Origin: Arthrobacter sp. AQ5-06 | GTDB lineage: Bacteria > Actinomycetota > Actinomycetes > Actinomycetales > Micrococcaceae | Reading direction: 5' to 3' | Assembly (NCBI RefSeq): GCF_003287955.1 | Contig: NZ_QMKP01000006.1 | Coordinates: 124,001 to 188,000, forward strand | Length of the DNA stretch: 64,000 nucleotides | In this document: positions 1 through 10,161 of the stretch, piece by piece | How positions within the stretch are numbered: position 1 is the first letter of the stretch | How the letters are laid out: each line of letters begins with the position of its first letter | Notes under the pieces: model-generated | What the model was told of the DNA's origin: nothing | What the model saw: only the letters and a program-made list of their open reading frames with translations | The model's database searches: none | Position numbers and translations under genes: made by a program

Positions 1-171
1 GGGCGGGCGTGGCTCCGCTATGGCCGAATGAATCTTTGAGTCCCAACACTGCTCCCTGGGTTTTGTTGGCGTGCGGGCATCCGCCGGATGCACCGCCGTT
101 CTTCAACTATTGTTTGGAGTAATGGAAAATGGAGTCAAGCACTATGCACAAACGTGCAGGATGGAGTCCGA
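1..171. other. Leading non-coding stretch upstream of SorC regulator
   Basis: No convincing gene lies here. The part nearest the regulator (about 105-165) is more AT-rich than the surroundings and holds the repeated word AATGG and flanking GTTTG/CAAAC words, so it probably contains the promoter and perhaps an autoregulatory operator. I cannot fix -35 and -10 elements with confidence. Confidence 0.3.
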
Positions 172-1146
172 ATGACACCCTCACGGCACTCAGATGCGCT
201 TCGGGCTGCACAGATGTACTACCTCCAGGACCTGACGATGGACGCGATCGCCAGGGAACTCCGGACGTCCCGGTCCACTGTTTCCAGGCTTCTTTCCGCC
301 GCCCGGGATACGGGCCTGGTCCAGATTCAGATCCGCAATCCGCTGGACACGGGCCCCGAGCTGGAAAGTATGATCCGGCGCGAGTACAACGTGGACGTGC
401 ACGTTGTTCCGGTGCTGGAGTCCTTGAACGAAGCGGAAACCCTGGACCGGGTGGCGATCCAGGCTGCACGCACCATCGGCCCGCTGGTGGATTCCAACGC
501 GATCATTGGCATCGCGTGGGGTTCCACGCTCAGCGCCGTCAGCAGGCACCTCACCCGCAAGATCACCCACGACACCGTGGTGGTGCAGCTGAATGGCGCC
601 GGAAATATGCACACCACCGGCATCACCTACGCCAGTGACATTATGCGCCGCTTCGGGAGTGCCTACGGAGCCCGGGTGGAGCAGTTCCCCGTTCCGGCGT
701 TCTTTGACCACGCCGCCACTAAGACCGCCATGTGGAATGAGCGCAGCGTGCAGCGGATCCTTGACCTGCAGGCCAGGATGAGCATCGCCATCTTCGGGGT
801 CGGATCGGTGGACGCCGACTACCCCAGCCACGTCTACGCCGGTGGCTACCTGGACGAAACCGACCTGAAGAACCTGGCCCGCTCGGATGTGGTGGGTGAC
901 GTAGCCACGGTCTTTTTCCGGCGTGACGGATCTTCTGACGGCATCGTCCTGAATGAACGCTCCACGGGTCCGGCACTCTCGCAGCTGCGGCAGGTCCGGC
1001 GTCGGATCTGCGTGGTATCCGGGGCCTCAAAAATCAACGGCCTGCGCGGCGCCCTGACTGCAGGCCTCGCAACCGACCTGATCCTGGATGAAGCCACCGC
1101 GCGCCGACTGGTCAGGTTCGGCGGCGGCGTCTGGCCAAATGGGTAG
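172..1146 (+). CDS. SorC/DeoR-type sugar-binding transcriptional regulator
   Basis: A 324-residue one-component regulator. An N-terminal helix-turn-helix lies at about residues 20-45 (LTMDAIARELRTSRSTVSRL). A SorC-type effector domain follows at about 60-320, with the phosphosugar-loop sequence GIAWGSTL at 113-120. Family members bind a phosphorylated sugar or polyol and control neighbouring catabolic genes. The start at 172 is chosen because GGATGGAG stands 5 nt upstream, whereas the longer frame from 88 has no ribosome site and adds an unrelated 28-residue tail. The aldo/keto reductase starts 10 bp downstream, so they are probably co-transcribed. The effector cannot be deduced from sequence. 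Confidence 0.9.
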   Translation: MTPSRHSDALRAAQMYYLQDLTMDAIARELRTSRSTVSRLLSAARDTGLVQIQIRNPLDTGPELESMIRREYNVDVHVVPVLESLNEAETLDRVAIQAARTIGPLVDSNAIIGIAWGSTLSAVSRHLTRKITHDTVVVQLNGAGNMHTTGITYASDIMRRFGSAYGARVEQFPVPAFFDHAATKTAMWNERSVQRILDLQARMSIAIFGVGSVDADYPSHVYAGGYLDETDLKNLARSDVVGDVATVFFRRDGSSDGIVLNERSTGPALSQLRQVRRRICVVSGASKINGLRGALTAGLATDLILDEATARRLVRFGGGVWPNG

Positions 1147-1156
1147 AGTCATTGCT

Positions 1157-2026
1157 ATGAAAACCTCACCCCGACTCAGTCTCAACAACGGCGTCCTGAT
1201 CGACCAGTTGGGATTCGGTCTCTATAAGGTTCCGGCGGCGGATGCATCAAGCCTCGTGGCCATGGCCCTGGGCACCGGGTACCGCCACTTCGACACAGCA
1301 GCCATGTACGGCAACGAAACCGGCGTGGCCAGGGGCCTCAGCTCTGCTGTCGATTCCGACGGCGGGAGCGGCGGTTCCGGGGAGTCCGCGCCCGGCCTGC
1401 GGCGGGAGGACGTTTTCATCACTACAAAAGTCTGGAACGATGACCAGGGGTACGACGCAACGCTGCGCGCCTTCGATACCTCAATGGTCAACCTCGGCCT
1501 GGACTATGTGGATATGTACCTGATCCATTGGCCATGTGCCCGGCGCGGGCTGTTCAGCCAAACGTACCGTGCCCTTGAAACGCTGTACCGTGAAGGGAAG
1601 GTCCGGGCCATCGGCGTCTGCAACTTCCTGCCGGCGCACCTGGAACGCCTACTCGAGACCGCGGAAGTGGTGCCGGCGGTGAACCAGGTTGAACTGCACC
1701 CGTGGCTCCAGCAGCCTGAGCTCAGGGAGAAGCACACCGCTCTGGGCATCCGGACGGAAGCCTGGAGCCCGCTGGGGCGCGGACACGTGCTGGCTGATCC
1801 CGTGGTCCTTGCCCTGGCGGCCGAACACGGCAGGACACCGGCCCAGGTCATCCTGCGGTGGCACGTCCAGCTGGGCAACATCGCCATCCCGAAGGCAAGC
1901 TCCGAGGCCCGTATCAGGGAAAACCTGGACATCTTCGGCTTCGAACTTTCAGACCGCGATATGGCAGCTGTGGCGGAACTTGACCGCGGGCAGCGCACCG
2001 GCTCCCACCCCGACAACGTCAACTAG
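1157..2026 (+). CDS. Aldo/keto reductase
   Basis: A 289-residue NADPH-dependent aldo/keto reductase of the 2,5-diketo-gluconate reductase-like group. The catalytic tetrad is visible: D46 and Y51 (HFDTAAMYGNE), K91 (ITTKVWND) and H124 (YLIHWP). The C-terminal cofactor region IPKASSEARIRENL is present. A Gly/Ser-rich insertion at about residues 66-80 lengthens a surface loop. A longer frame opens at 1088, but the start at 1157 (MKTSPRLSLNNG) fits the family and does not overlap the regulator. The substrate is unknown; proximity to a SorC regulator suggests a sugar or polyol derivative. Confidence 0.9.
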   Translation: MKTSPRLSLNNGVLIDQLGFGLYKVPAADASSLVAMALGTGYRHFDTAAMYGNETGVARGLSSAVDSDGGSGGSGESAPGLRREDVFITTKVWNDDQGYDATLRAFDTSMVNLGLDYVDMYLIHWPCARRGLFSQTYRALETLYREGKVRAIGVCNFLPAHLERLLETAEVVPAVNQVELHPWLQQPELREKHTALGIRTEAWSPLGRGHVLADPVVLALAAEHGRTPAQVILRWHVQLGNIAIPKASSEARIRENLDIFGFELSDRDMAAVAELDRGQRTGSHPDNVN

Positions 2027-2037
2027 GACCGAGGGTC

Positions 2038-2967
2038 ATGAGAACAGCCGATCAACAGCCATCCCCTGCGCCCTCGTTCTTCAGCGCCGGGCTGGCGGCC
2101 CGTACCCGGGCCGCAGACATCGTGATTAACGGCAGCGCCGTGGCGTATTGGAGCTACGAACCCGTCCAGGCCTCACCTGATACCCGCACCATCCTGGTCA
2201 TACACGGCTTCCGCGGCGATCACCACGGCCTGCTCCGGGTGGCAGACCAGTTGCCGGAAATGCGCATCATCATGCCGGACCTGCCAGGGTTCGGCAGCTC
2301 CGCCGCGTTCGCCTCCGGGAAACATTCGGTGGAGCAGTACGGCACGTTTGTCACCGCCTTTATGGCGGCGCTGGGCCTCGGCCCGGACACTGTGCTGCTG
2401 GGACACTCCTTCGGCTCGATCGTCGCCTCCCATTTTGTCGCGACCCACCCGGGCACCGTCACACCCCTGATCCTGATCAATCCCATCGCCGCGCCCGCCC
2501 TTGAAGGCCCCAAGGGGATCATGACAAAGTTGGCCGTGCTCTACTATCGGCTGGCGGCCCGGCTCCCCCGCGCGCTGGGCCTGGCCCTTCTGCGCAGTCC
2601 GCTGATCGTCCGGGTGATGAGTGAAGCCATGGCCAAGACCGGCGACAAGGATCTGCGCCGCTTTATCCACGGCCAGCACCATGCCTACTTCAGTGCGTTC
2701 GCGGACCGGGAAAGCCTTCTCGAATCGTTTACGGCGTCGGTGAGCGGCCACGTGGCCGAAGTTGCCGGCAAGCTGACCCTGCCGGTACTCCTGGTCGCCG
2801 GCGAAAAAGACGAGATCGCCACCCTCCCGGACCAGCACCGCCTCGCCGCGCTTCTTCCGGACGGCGTCCTCAAAGTCATTCCCGGCGTCGGCCACCTCAT
2901 CCACTACGAAACGCCCGGACCCGCCGCCGGCTTCATCCGCAGCTTCCTTGAGGACCACCCCGCGTGA
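2038..2967 (+). CDS. Alpha/beta-fold hydrolase
   Basis: A 309-residue alpha/beta hydrolase. The oxyanion-hole motif HGFRG is at about 56-60 and the nucleophile elbow GHSFG puts Ser at 124. The likely acid is D258 (AGEKDE) and the base H286 (GVGHLIHYE), so the triad is complete. No signal peptide is seen, so it is probably cytoplasmic. The stop codon overlaps the GTG start of the glycosyltransferase downstream (GTGA), which implies translational coupling. The substrate cannot be named from sequence. Confidence 0.87.
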   Translation: MRTADQQPSPAPSFFSAGLAARTRAADIVINGSAVAYWSYEPVQASPDTRTILVIHGFRGDHHGLLRVADQLPEMRIIMPDLPGFGSSAAFASGKHSVEQYGTFVTAFMAALGLGPDTVLLGHSFGSIVASHFVATHPGTVTPLILINPIAAPALEGPKGIMTKLAVLYYRLAARLPRALGLALLRSPLIVRVMSEAMAKTGDKDLRRFIHGQHHAYFSAFADRESLLESFTASVSGHVAEVAGKLTLPVLLVAGEKDEIATLPDQHRLAALLPDGVLKVIPGVGHLIHYETPGPAAGFIRSFLEDHPA

Positions 2968-4040
2968 AGATTGTCATCGATGCACGATTCACCCGGACCG
3001 ACCACCACGACGGCATCAGCCGTTACGGGGCCAGCCTCATCGCCGCCACGGCGAAGGTTGCCGACGTTTCCATGCTCATCAGCGACACGCGCCAACTGGC
3101 CCTGCTCCCGGATGTTCCGTACACGTTGATCAACAGTCCGCTGTCCCCGCTGGAGCTGTTCGTGGCCCGCAGGATCAACCCGCTTGGGGCCGACGTTGTG
3201 GTGTGCCCCATGCAGACCATGGGCAGCTGGGGGCGCAAGTACGGCCTGGTCCTGACCCTGCACGACCTTATTTACTACGAGCATCCCGCTCCCCCGGGAT
3301 TCCTGCCGGCACCGGTCCGTGTCCTGTGGCGCCTGTACCACAAGGCGTTCTGGCCGCAGCGCGTCCTCCTCAACCGCGCGGACACCGTGGCCACCATCAG
3401 CCGGACCACAGAAGCGCTGATGGCCAAGTACCGGCTGACCAGAAGGCCCGTACGGATCATCAGCAATGCCCCGCAGCCCGCGCAGGAACCGCGTGATCCT
3501 GCCGCCGGGGCGGACCATTCGCTGGTGTACATGGGCTCGTTTATGCCCTATAAGAACGTTGAAACGATGGTGGCCGGAATGTCTGAGCTGCCTGATTTCA
3601 CCCTGCACCTACTGAGCAGGATCACCGCCGGGCGCCGGTCCGAGCTGGAGATCATGGTGCCGCCCGGCGCCAAGGTGGTCTTCCACAACGGGGTCACCGA
3701 CGACGAATATGCCGTCCTGCTCAAGCGCGCCACCGCACTGGTGAGCCTCTCCCGCGCCGAAGGATACGGTCTCCCGCTGGTGGAGGCCATGGCCCTCGGC
3801 ACCCCGGTCATCGCCAGCGACATACCGATTTTCCGCGAAGTGGGCGGCGACGCGGCAACCTATGTTGATCCCGCGTCCCCGGCAGACTTCGCCGCGGCAG
3901 TGCAGAAACTGCGGGACGACGCCCACTGGCAGCAGGTGTCCCGCCATTCCGTGGCGCGTGCACAGGAGTTCAGCTGGGACGAATCCGCACAGCAACTGGT
4001 GGACGTGGCCCACGACATCATCGCGCGGCGCAGCCTCTAG
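2964..4040 (+). CDS. Glycosyltransferase family 4 (GT-B fold)
   Basis: A 358-residue GT-B glycosyltransferase. The N-terminal acceptor half begins MKIVIDARFTRTDHHDGISRY, with the early glycine/arginine loop common in GT4 enzymes. The donor half carries the E-x7-E nucleotide-sugar motif at E266 and E274 (EGYGLPLVE), followed by MALGTPVIASDIPIFREV. Such enzymes use UDP- or GDP-sugars to extend glycolipids or surface glycans. It starts with GTG overlapping the hydrolase stop, suggesting an operon with the hydrolase and perhaps the reductase. No polysaccharide cluster is visible nearby, so the acceptor is unknown. Confidence 0.88.
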   Translation: MKIVIDARFTRTDHHDGISRYGASLIAATAKVADVSMLISDTRQLALLPDVPYTLINSPLSPLELFVARRINPLGADVVVCPMQTMGSWGRKYGLVLTLHDLIYYEHPAPPGFLPAPVRVLWRLYHKAFWPQRVLLNRADTVATISRTTEALMAKYRLTRRPVRIISNAPQPAQEPRDPAAGADHSLVYMGSFMPYKNVETMVAGMSELPDFTLHLLSRITAGRRSELEIMVPPGAKVVFHNGVTDDEYAVLLKRATALVSLSRAEGYGLPLVEAMALGTPVIASDIPIFREVGGDAATYVDPASPADFAAAVQKLRDDAHWQQVSRHSVARAQEFSWDESAQQLVDVAHDIIARRSL

Positions 4041-4062
4041 CTGACGCCGCCAGTGGAGACCC

Positions 4063-6210
4063 TTAGAGGACGTCCACTCCGTCCAGCCTGACCTGGACCG
4101 GTTCCGTGCTCCTCTTGGCGGCAGCCGCAGCCTTCGCCGCACGCAACACCCGGGTAACCGTGGCTGCCTGCCCGTACGCGAAGAACAGCAGTGTCCGCGT
4201 GTCATCACCGGCACTCCCGGCCCCCCCGGCGGCGGGACCGGTGAGGACCAGCGGCGCCGGACCTGCGGTCCGCAGCGCCACGCCGGCGGTGGCCAGCTCC
4301 TTCTCTACCGTCCCGGAAAAATGCACGACGGCGGCCCGGGGGCCGGTGACCGAGGCGATCCGGACGGCCGGCGGCAGTTGGAGTTCCATCCGGAGTTCCA
4401 GCTCGCGCCGGGCGTACCCCGCCGGGTCCCACCGCAGCAACGCGCCAACAGCAACACTTTCCGTCGCGGTGATGACCACCAGTCCGCCCTCGGACGCCGG
4501 GCGCACCAGGGCTGCGGCGTTGAACCAGCGGCGCACCGTGTCCTCACCGGCTCGGAGGTTCTCCCGGCGCAGCAGGGAGTCGCCGTCGAGGAGCAGAGCC
4601 GCAGCGTAACCGCCCTCCGCTACGGGTTCGGCCCCGACAGTGGCCACTACCAGGGCCTTGGCGCTGCCAACGCCGGCCTTGACGTTGCCGCCCGAGGACG
4701 TAATGACGGCTTTTCCGGGGAATGCCCGGCCCAGCTCTTCGGCTGTCCGCAGGACTCCGGTGGCGCCCTTGCGGAGTTTGCGTCCAGCGCAGTGGGCACA
4801 CTGCCACTCCGGTGCCGGCGTGGAACACCAGCGGCACTGCGGGATCGCAGAGCTGCCGCTGGCTCCGGCCAGGGCAAGGGGACCCTGGCAGGCCTCGCAT
4901 CGGGCGGGTTCGCGGCAGGTTTCACATACGAGCGACGGAGCGTAGCCGGCGCGGGCCACCTGCACCAAGACGGGCCCACGTTCGAGTCCTTCCTTGGCGG
5001 CGCGCCAGGCGGCACCGGGAAGCCTGGCAACCAGGGCCAAGGGGTCGCGCTCTTGCTCGAAGCTGTCCGCCGTGTTCAGCACCCGGGGCACGGTCAGTCG
5101 CGCGAACGCCCGATCGGCCTCGACGGGCATGGCCCAGCCGGCCTCCACGAGCCGCTGGAGTTCCGTGCTCCTGGAATGACCCGCCATAAGGCAGGCGGTC
5201 CCTTCCTGGTCCGCGCGCAGCAACAGCACGTCGCGGGTATGGGCGTACGGAGCACGCTGTTCAATGTGGAGGTCATCGCCGTCGTCCCAGCAGGCAACAA
5301 GGCCCAGATTCCGAACCGGGGCAAACGCTGCAGAACGCGTGCCGATGGCTACGCGTGCCGACCCGGCCAAGAGGCGCAGGAAATTCCGGTAGCGGGGGGT
5401 GGGCCCGTCGTCGGCCGTCAGTCGGGCGATATCCTCGGCAGGCAGCACTGCCAGGAGAGCCTTTTCGAGCTGGTCCAGGTCACGGTAGTCCGGCACCACC
5501 ACCACGGCGCCGCGACCGGAGGCACGCACAGCTGCCACAGCCGTTGCGATCAGGTGCGGCCATGCTGCCGGGCCGAATCCCTGAAGCGGACTGACGACCG
5601 CCCGTGGAGATCCGCCGTCCCGCAGATGGCGGACAAATGCCGGGCCGTTGCGGTACCCTGCCCACTGGGCCTCGGTCCCGGAATCTACTTCCTGGCCGAT
5701 AACGGCCCCGGCGTCGGCGTCGGCGAGCGGATCCGGTACCGCAGGCTCAGCTGCGGGTGGCGAAAGGAAGTCCTTCTCGAGCCTCGCCATGCGCGGAGGC
5801 ACCGCAACGCGAAGCACGTCGCTGACCGTGCCCGCATACCGGGCCGCGACGGCGGACACCAGATCCCGGACAGCCGGCGTCAGGACGACGACGGGAGAGA
5901 CCACTTTCTGCAGGGGCACCAGGGCGTGGCCGGCGTCGGACTCGGCCGTCCGTTCAATGATGAATCCGGACAGGTCCTGGCCGTTGAAGCTGACTTTTAC
6001 CCGGACGCCAGCCTGTGCGGCCTCGTCCAGTTCGGCCGGCACACTGTAGTCGAAGGGCCGGTCCAGATGCGGCAGCGTCGTCTCCACGAGTACTCTGGCC
6101 ACCGGAAGGTGCGCGGCCAGCGGAGGTCCGGACGGCCTGGCCTTCGCCGGGAAGCCCTGCAGCAGCGACAACTGGACAGCGCCGGAAGGGACCGACTCAT
6201 CTGAGGCCAA
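4063..6210 (-). CDS. priA: Primosomal protein N' PriA, helicase motifs degenerate
   Basis: A 715-residue PriA homologue, the replication-restart factor that recognises stalled forks. The N-terminal 3'-DNA-binding domain (about 40-140) and the eight zinc-binding cysteines (429, 432, 438, 441, 459, 462, 471, 474) are present. The segment GTRSAAFAP at 290-298 matches the classic PriA core. The Walker A region is SPLQGFGPAAW (no GKT) and the DEEH box has become CWDDGDD, so ATPase and helicase activity is unlikely. This degeneration is known for actinobacterial PriA. The start is a TTG 11 bp after the metK stop with only a weak ribosome site, so a later start is possible. Confidence 0.88.
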   Translation of the reverse strand: MASDESVPSGAVQLSLLQGFPAKARPSGPPLAAHLPVARVLVETTLPHLDRPFDYSVPAELDEAAQAGVRVKVSFNGQDLSGFIIERTAESDAGHALVPLQKVVSPVVVLTPAVRDLVSAVAARYAGTVSDVLRVAVPPRMARLEKDFLSPPAAEPAVPDPLADADAGAVIGQEVDSGTEAQWAGYRNGPAFVRHLRDGGSPRAVVSPLQGFGPAAWPHLIATAVAAVRASGRGAVVVVPDYRDLDQLEKALLAVLPAEDIARLTADDGPTPRYRNFLRLLAGSARVAIGTRSAAFAPVRNLGLVACWDDGDDLHIEQRAPYAHTRDVLLLRADQEGTACLMAGHSRSTELQRLVEAGWAMPVEADRAFARLTVPRVLNTADSFEQERDPLALVARLPGAAWRAAKEGLERGPVLVQVARAGYAPSLVCETCREPARCEACQGPLALAGASGSSAIPQCRWCSTPAPEWQCAHCAGRKLRKGATGVLRTAEELGRAFPGKAVITSSGGNVKAGVGSAKALVVATVGAEPVAEGGYAAALLLDGDSLLRRENLRAGEDTVRRWFNAAALVRPASEGGLVVITATESVAVGALLRWDPAGYARRELELRMELQLPPAVRIASVTGPRAAVVHFSGTVEKELATAGVALRTAGPAPLVLTGPAAGGAGSAGDDTRTLLFFAYGQAATVTRVLRAAKAAAAAKRSTEPVQVRLDGVDVL

Positions 6211-6221
6211 GGCGGGCTGGC

Positions 6222-7457
<1,236 letters not shown>

Positions 7458-7535
7458 TCAACTACCTTACTGGTTGGGAATCGGACGTCCGGCGGCGTGT
7501 GTCCCCGTGCTAAGGAAACGGTGCGCGGCTTTCGG

Positions 7536-8786
7536 TCAGGCGCGTGGCGAAAAGTGGTTCAGCTCATAGCCGACCCGGGTGATGACGGCGGCCGAAACCT
7601 CTGTTTTGGTTCCGGCGGACAGTTGTGGTTCGGCGCCGGAGCGGGCAAGGATGACTACCGAGTTGCTGTCCTGGCCAAAGACCTTGTCCGTTCCCACATG
7701 GTTGACCACCAGGAGGTCGCAGCCCTTGCGCTTGAGCTTTGCCTCCGCGTAGGACATGACGTCGCCCTGGCCGTCACCGGTTTCCGCCGCGAAGCCCACA
7801 ATCAGCTGGGCGCGGCGGGCTGCCTGGTTTTCGGGAGCGTGGTCCCGGACCTCAACCAATTCCTGGAGGATGTCCGGGTTCCGGACCAAGGAGATAACGG
7901 GGTCAGCGGTGTCATGACCTTTTTTGATCTTGGTGCCGGAGATCTCCGCGGGGCGGAAGTCCGCCACGGCCGCAGCCATGATCACGACATCGGAATCCGC
8001 TGCGGCTGCCAGCATGGCCTCGCGCAGCTCCAGGGCGGTCTCAACCTTCACCACGCCGACGCCGGCCGGCGACGGGACCTCCATATGGGCGGCGACCAGC
8101 CGCACCGTGGCGCCGGCGTTGCGGGCAGCCACGGCCAGCGCCACGCCCTGTTTACCGGAGGATCGGTTGCCCAGGAAGCGGACGGGGTCCAGCGGTTCCC
8201 GGGTTCCGCCGGCACTGACGGTGACCGTCCGGCCGGCCAGCGGAAGCTGGTAATCGGACTGACCGTGGGCAAGTGCCATGGCGGCGTCGAAGATGGCCTC
8301 CGGCTCAGGCAGGCGGCCGGGACCGGAGTCGGTGCCCGTGAGCCGGCCGCTGGCCGGTTCCAGGACGGCCACGCCCCGGCTCCTCAGCGTTTCAACGTTG
8401 GCGCGGGTGGCGGGGTGCTGCCACATCTCCGTGTGCATGGCGGGGGCAAAAAGCACGGGACCCCGTGCCATCAGCAGGGTGTTGGTGAGAAGGTCATTGG
8501 CCTGACCGGTGGCAGCGCGCGCCAGCAGGTCCGCCGTCGCCGGTGCCACCACCATGAGGTCGGCCTCATGGCCGAGCCTGACGTGGTTGACCTGGTGGAC
8601 CTCGTCAAAGACGCTGTTGCTGACCGGGTTCCCGGACAGGGCCTCCCACGTGGCTACCCCCACAAAGCGGGTGGCTGCCTCGGTGGGTATTACCGTGACG
8701 TTGTGGCCGGCTTCAGTAAAAAGCCGGAGGAGCGATGCGACCTTGTAGGCCGCAATCCCTCCCCCGACTCCGAGGACTATGCGCAC
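7536..8786 (-). CDS. coaBC: Bifunctional phosphopantothenoylcysteine decarboxylase/synthetase
   Basis: A 416-residue CoaBC (Dfp) protein catalysing two steps of coenzyme A synthesis: CTP-dependent joining of cysteine to 4'-phosphopantothenate, then FMN-dependent decarboxylation. The CoaC half (1-180) has GGGIAAYK, the catalytic-type His in NHVRLGHEAD (H68) and the substrate loop PAMHTEMW (115-122). The CoaB half begins at about 185 with VTVSAGGTREPLDPVRF. In the substrate flap (SGRLTGTDSGPGRL, 146-159) the position of the E. coli active-site Cys appears to be Gly. The gene follows rpoZ closely. Confidence 0.95.
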   Translation of the reverse strand: MRIVLGVGGGIAAYKVASLLRLFTEAGHNVTVIPTEAATRFVGVATWEALSGNPVSNSVFDEVHQVNHVRLGHEADLMVVAPATADLLARAATGQANDLLTNTLLMARGPVLFAPAMHTEMWQHPATRANVETLRSRGVAVLEPASGRLTGTDSGPGRLPEPEAIFDAAMALAHGQSDYQLPLAGRTVTVSAGGTREPLDPVRFLGNRSSGKQGVALAVAARNAGATVRLVAAHMEVPSPAGVGVVKVETALELREAMLAAAADSDVVIMAAAVADFRPAEISGTKIKKGHDTADPVISLVRNPDILQELVEVRDHAPENQAARRAQLIVGFAAETGDGQGDVMSYAEAKLKRKGCDLLVVNHVGTDKVFGQDSNSVVILARSGAEPQLSAGTKTEVSAAVITRVGYELNHFSPRA

Positions 8787-8814
8787 GTGACCTCCGTCAA
8801 CAGGCAGTCTGAAC

Positions 8815-9075
8815 TTACTCTGCGGGTTCGATCGGCGTGGAAACGAGCTTGCCTTCGTTGATCTCGCGCAGGGCGATGGACAGCGACTTCTCGTTCAGCT
8901 TGGTGTCGACCAGGGGGCCGACGTATTCGAACAGGCCCTCGTGCAGCTGGGCGTAGTAAGCGTTGATCTGACGTGCACGCTTGGCACCGAAGATCACCAG
9001 GCCGTACTTGGAATCAGCTGCCTCAAGCAGTGAGTCGATCGGCGGGTTGATGATGCCTTCAAGGTTCGTGGACAC
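8815..9075 (-). CDS. rpoZ: RNA polymerase omega subunit
   Basis: An 86-residue omega subunit, which helps fold the beta' subunit and assemble RNA polymerase. The N-terminal half contains [18 protein letters not shown] and [16 protein letters not shown], the conserved blocks of actinobacterial omega. The sequence continues into a short acidic tail. Its place between gmk and coaBC is the usual one. The length is normal. Confidence 0.94.
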   Translation of the reverse strand: MSTNLEGIINPPIDSLLEAADSKYGLVIFGAKRARQINAYYAQLHEGLFEYVGPLVDTKLNEKSLSIALREINEGKLVSTPIEPAE

Positions 9076-9114
9076 GAATTCTCCAAATTCTAACGGGCTG
9101 ACTGATACCGGCTA

Positions 9115-9687
9115 CTAGTGCGGGTGCGGGGTCAGCCCCATGAGTGAAACAAGCTCGTCCGCTGCCCGGCGAACGTCATCATTGATGACGGTGTGGTCAA
9201 ACTCCGGTTCAGCGGCAAGTTCCAGTTTAGCTGTTTCCAGCCGCTGCTGCTGCTCCTGCGCAGTTTCCGTGCCGCGACCCACCAGGCGGCGGACCATTTC
9301 GTCCCAGGTGGGCGGTGCCAGGAACACAAACTGGGCGTCCGGAACGGCCTGTTTGACCTGGCGTGCACCCTGCAGATCGATCTCCAGCAGAACGGACCTG
9401 CCGGCGGCGATGGCCTCGTCCACGGAACTCCGCAGGGTGCCGTAGGTGTTCTGGCCGTGGACTACGGCCCACTCCAGGAACTCGCCGGCGGCAACGAGCG
9501 ACTCGAACTCTTCCTTGGACTTGAAGAAGTAGTGGACGCCATCCTGCTCACCGGGCCGCGGAGCGCGGGTGGTGGCCGATACGGAAAGCCAGACTTCGGG
9601 GTAGTTATCCCGGATGTAGGTGGACACGGTGCCTTTGCCAACAGCCGTCGGACCAGCGAGGACTGTCAGTCCCGGTTTCTTGCTCAC
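9115..9687 (-). CDS. gmk: Guanylate kinase
   Basis: A 190-residue guanylate kinase converting GMP and ATP to GDP and ADP. The P-loop GPTAVGKG lies at 12-19. The GMP-binding segment SATTRAPRPGEQDGVHYFF follows, then the lid region with RLVGRGTETAQEQQQRL. Size and motif spacing are typical. The gene sits directly downstream of mihF and upstream of rpoZ, the standard actinobacterial order, and probably shares the mihF promoter. Confidence 0.96.
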   Translation of the reverse strand: MSKKPGLTVLAGPTAVGKGTVSTYIRDNYPEVWLSVSATTRAPRPGEQDGVHYFFKSKEEFESLVAAGEFLEWAVVHGQNTYGTLRSSVDEAIAAGRSVLLEIDLQGARQVKQAVPDAQFVFLAPPTWDEMVRRLVGRGTETAQEQQQRLETAKLELAAEPEFDHTVINDDVRRAADELVSLMGLTPHPH

Positions 9688-9734
9688 GTATTCCTTTGCG
9701 GCGGAGTTTGGGTTCGGGCGACGCTATGAACGCC

Positions 9735-10052
9735 CTATTTCTCGTCTATAAAATCTACCAGCGCCTGGCGCTGGTGAATGCCCAGGCCGCGGAGCCGGCG
9801 GGACGCCGCGATGCCCAGCTGCTCCATAATGGCGGCAGCCCTGACTTTTCCAATGCCCGGGAGGGCCTCCAATAGCTCCACCACCCGCATCCGGGCCAGG
9901 GCGTCATCCGCGGCGGAGGCGTCAAGGAGGTCCGCTGCCGACGTCTTGCCGTTCTTGAGACGATCTTTCGCGGCCGCCCTGGCGGCCCGCGCGGCGGCCG
10001 CCTTGTTCAAGGCGGCCGCGCGTTCCGAAGCGGATAAGGGTCGCAGGCTCAT
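9735..10052 (-). CDS. mihF: Actinobacterial integration host factor mIHF
   Basis: A 105-residue nucleoid-associated protein of the mIHF family, which in mycobacteria is essential and first described as an integration host factor. The N-terminal helix is very rich in Ala, Lys and Arg (SERAAALNKAAAARAARAA). The C-terminal part carries the helix-hairpin-helix-like LEALPGIGKVRAAAIMEQLG, typical of the S13/mIHF fold. The start at 10052 (MSLRPLSASERAAAL) matches the family N-terminus; an upstream ATG at 10073 would add seven residues. Neither start has a clear Shine-Dalgarno sequence. It lies upstream of gmk and rpoZ. Confidence 0.9.
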   Translation of the reverse strand: MSLRPLSASERAAALNKAAAARAARAAAKDRLKNGKTSAADLLDASAADDALARMRVVELLEALPGIGKVRAAAIMEQLGIAASRRLRGLGIHQRQALVDFIDEK

Positions 10053-10112
10053 GGAGGACACCCCCGGATTCATCGGCTGAGTCCAAGGCGACCGCCATTG
10101 GACTTGTCCTGA

Positions 10113-10141
10113 AACCTACCCCTTGGTGGGCGGTGAATCAA
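10113..10141 (-). promoter_or_regulatory. Predicted mihF promoter
   Basis: On the minus strand TTGATT (10141-10136) and TAGGTT (10118-10113) are separated by exactly 17 bp. Transcription would begin near 10106, giving a leader of about 50 nt before mihF. It lies between pyrF and mihF, so mihF-gmk-rpoZ-coaBC-metK-priA would be independent of the pyrimidine operon. Predicted from sequence only. Confidence 0.45.
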
Positions 10142-10161
10142 TGGATGCCACCATTGGGCAC

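Noticed and set aside
4321..6204. A 627-residue plus-strand frame opposite priA
   Set aside because: Antisense shadow of priA with low-complexity composition and no ribosome site.
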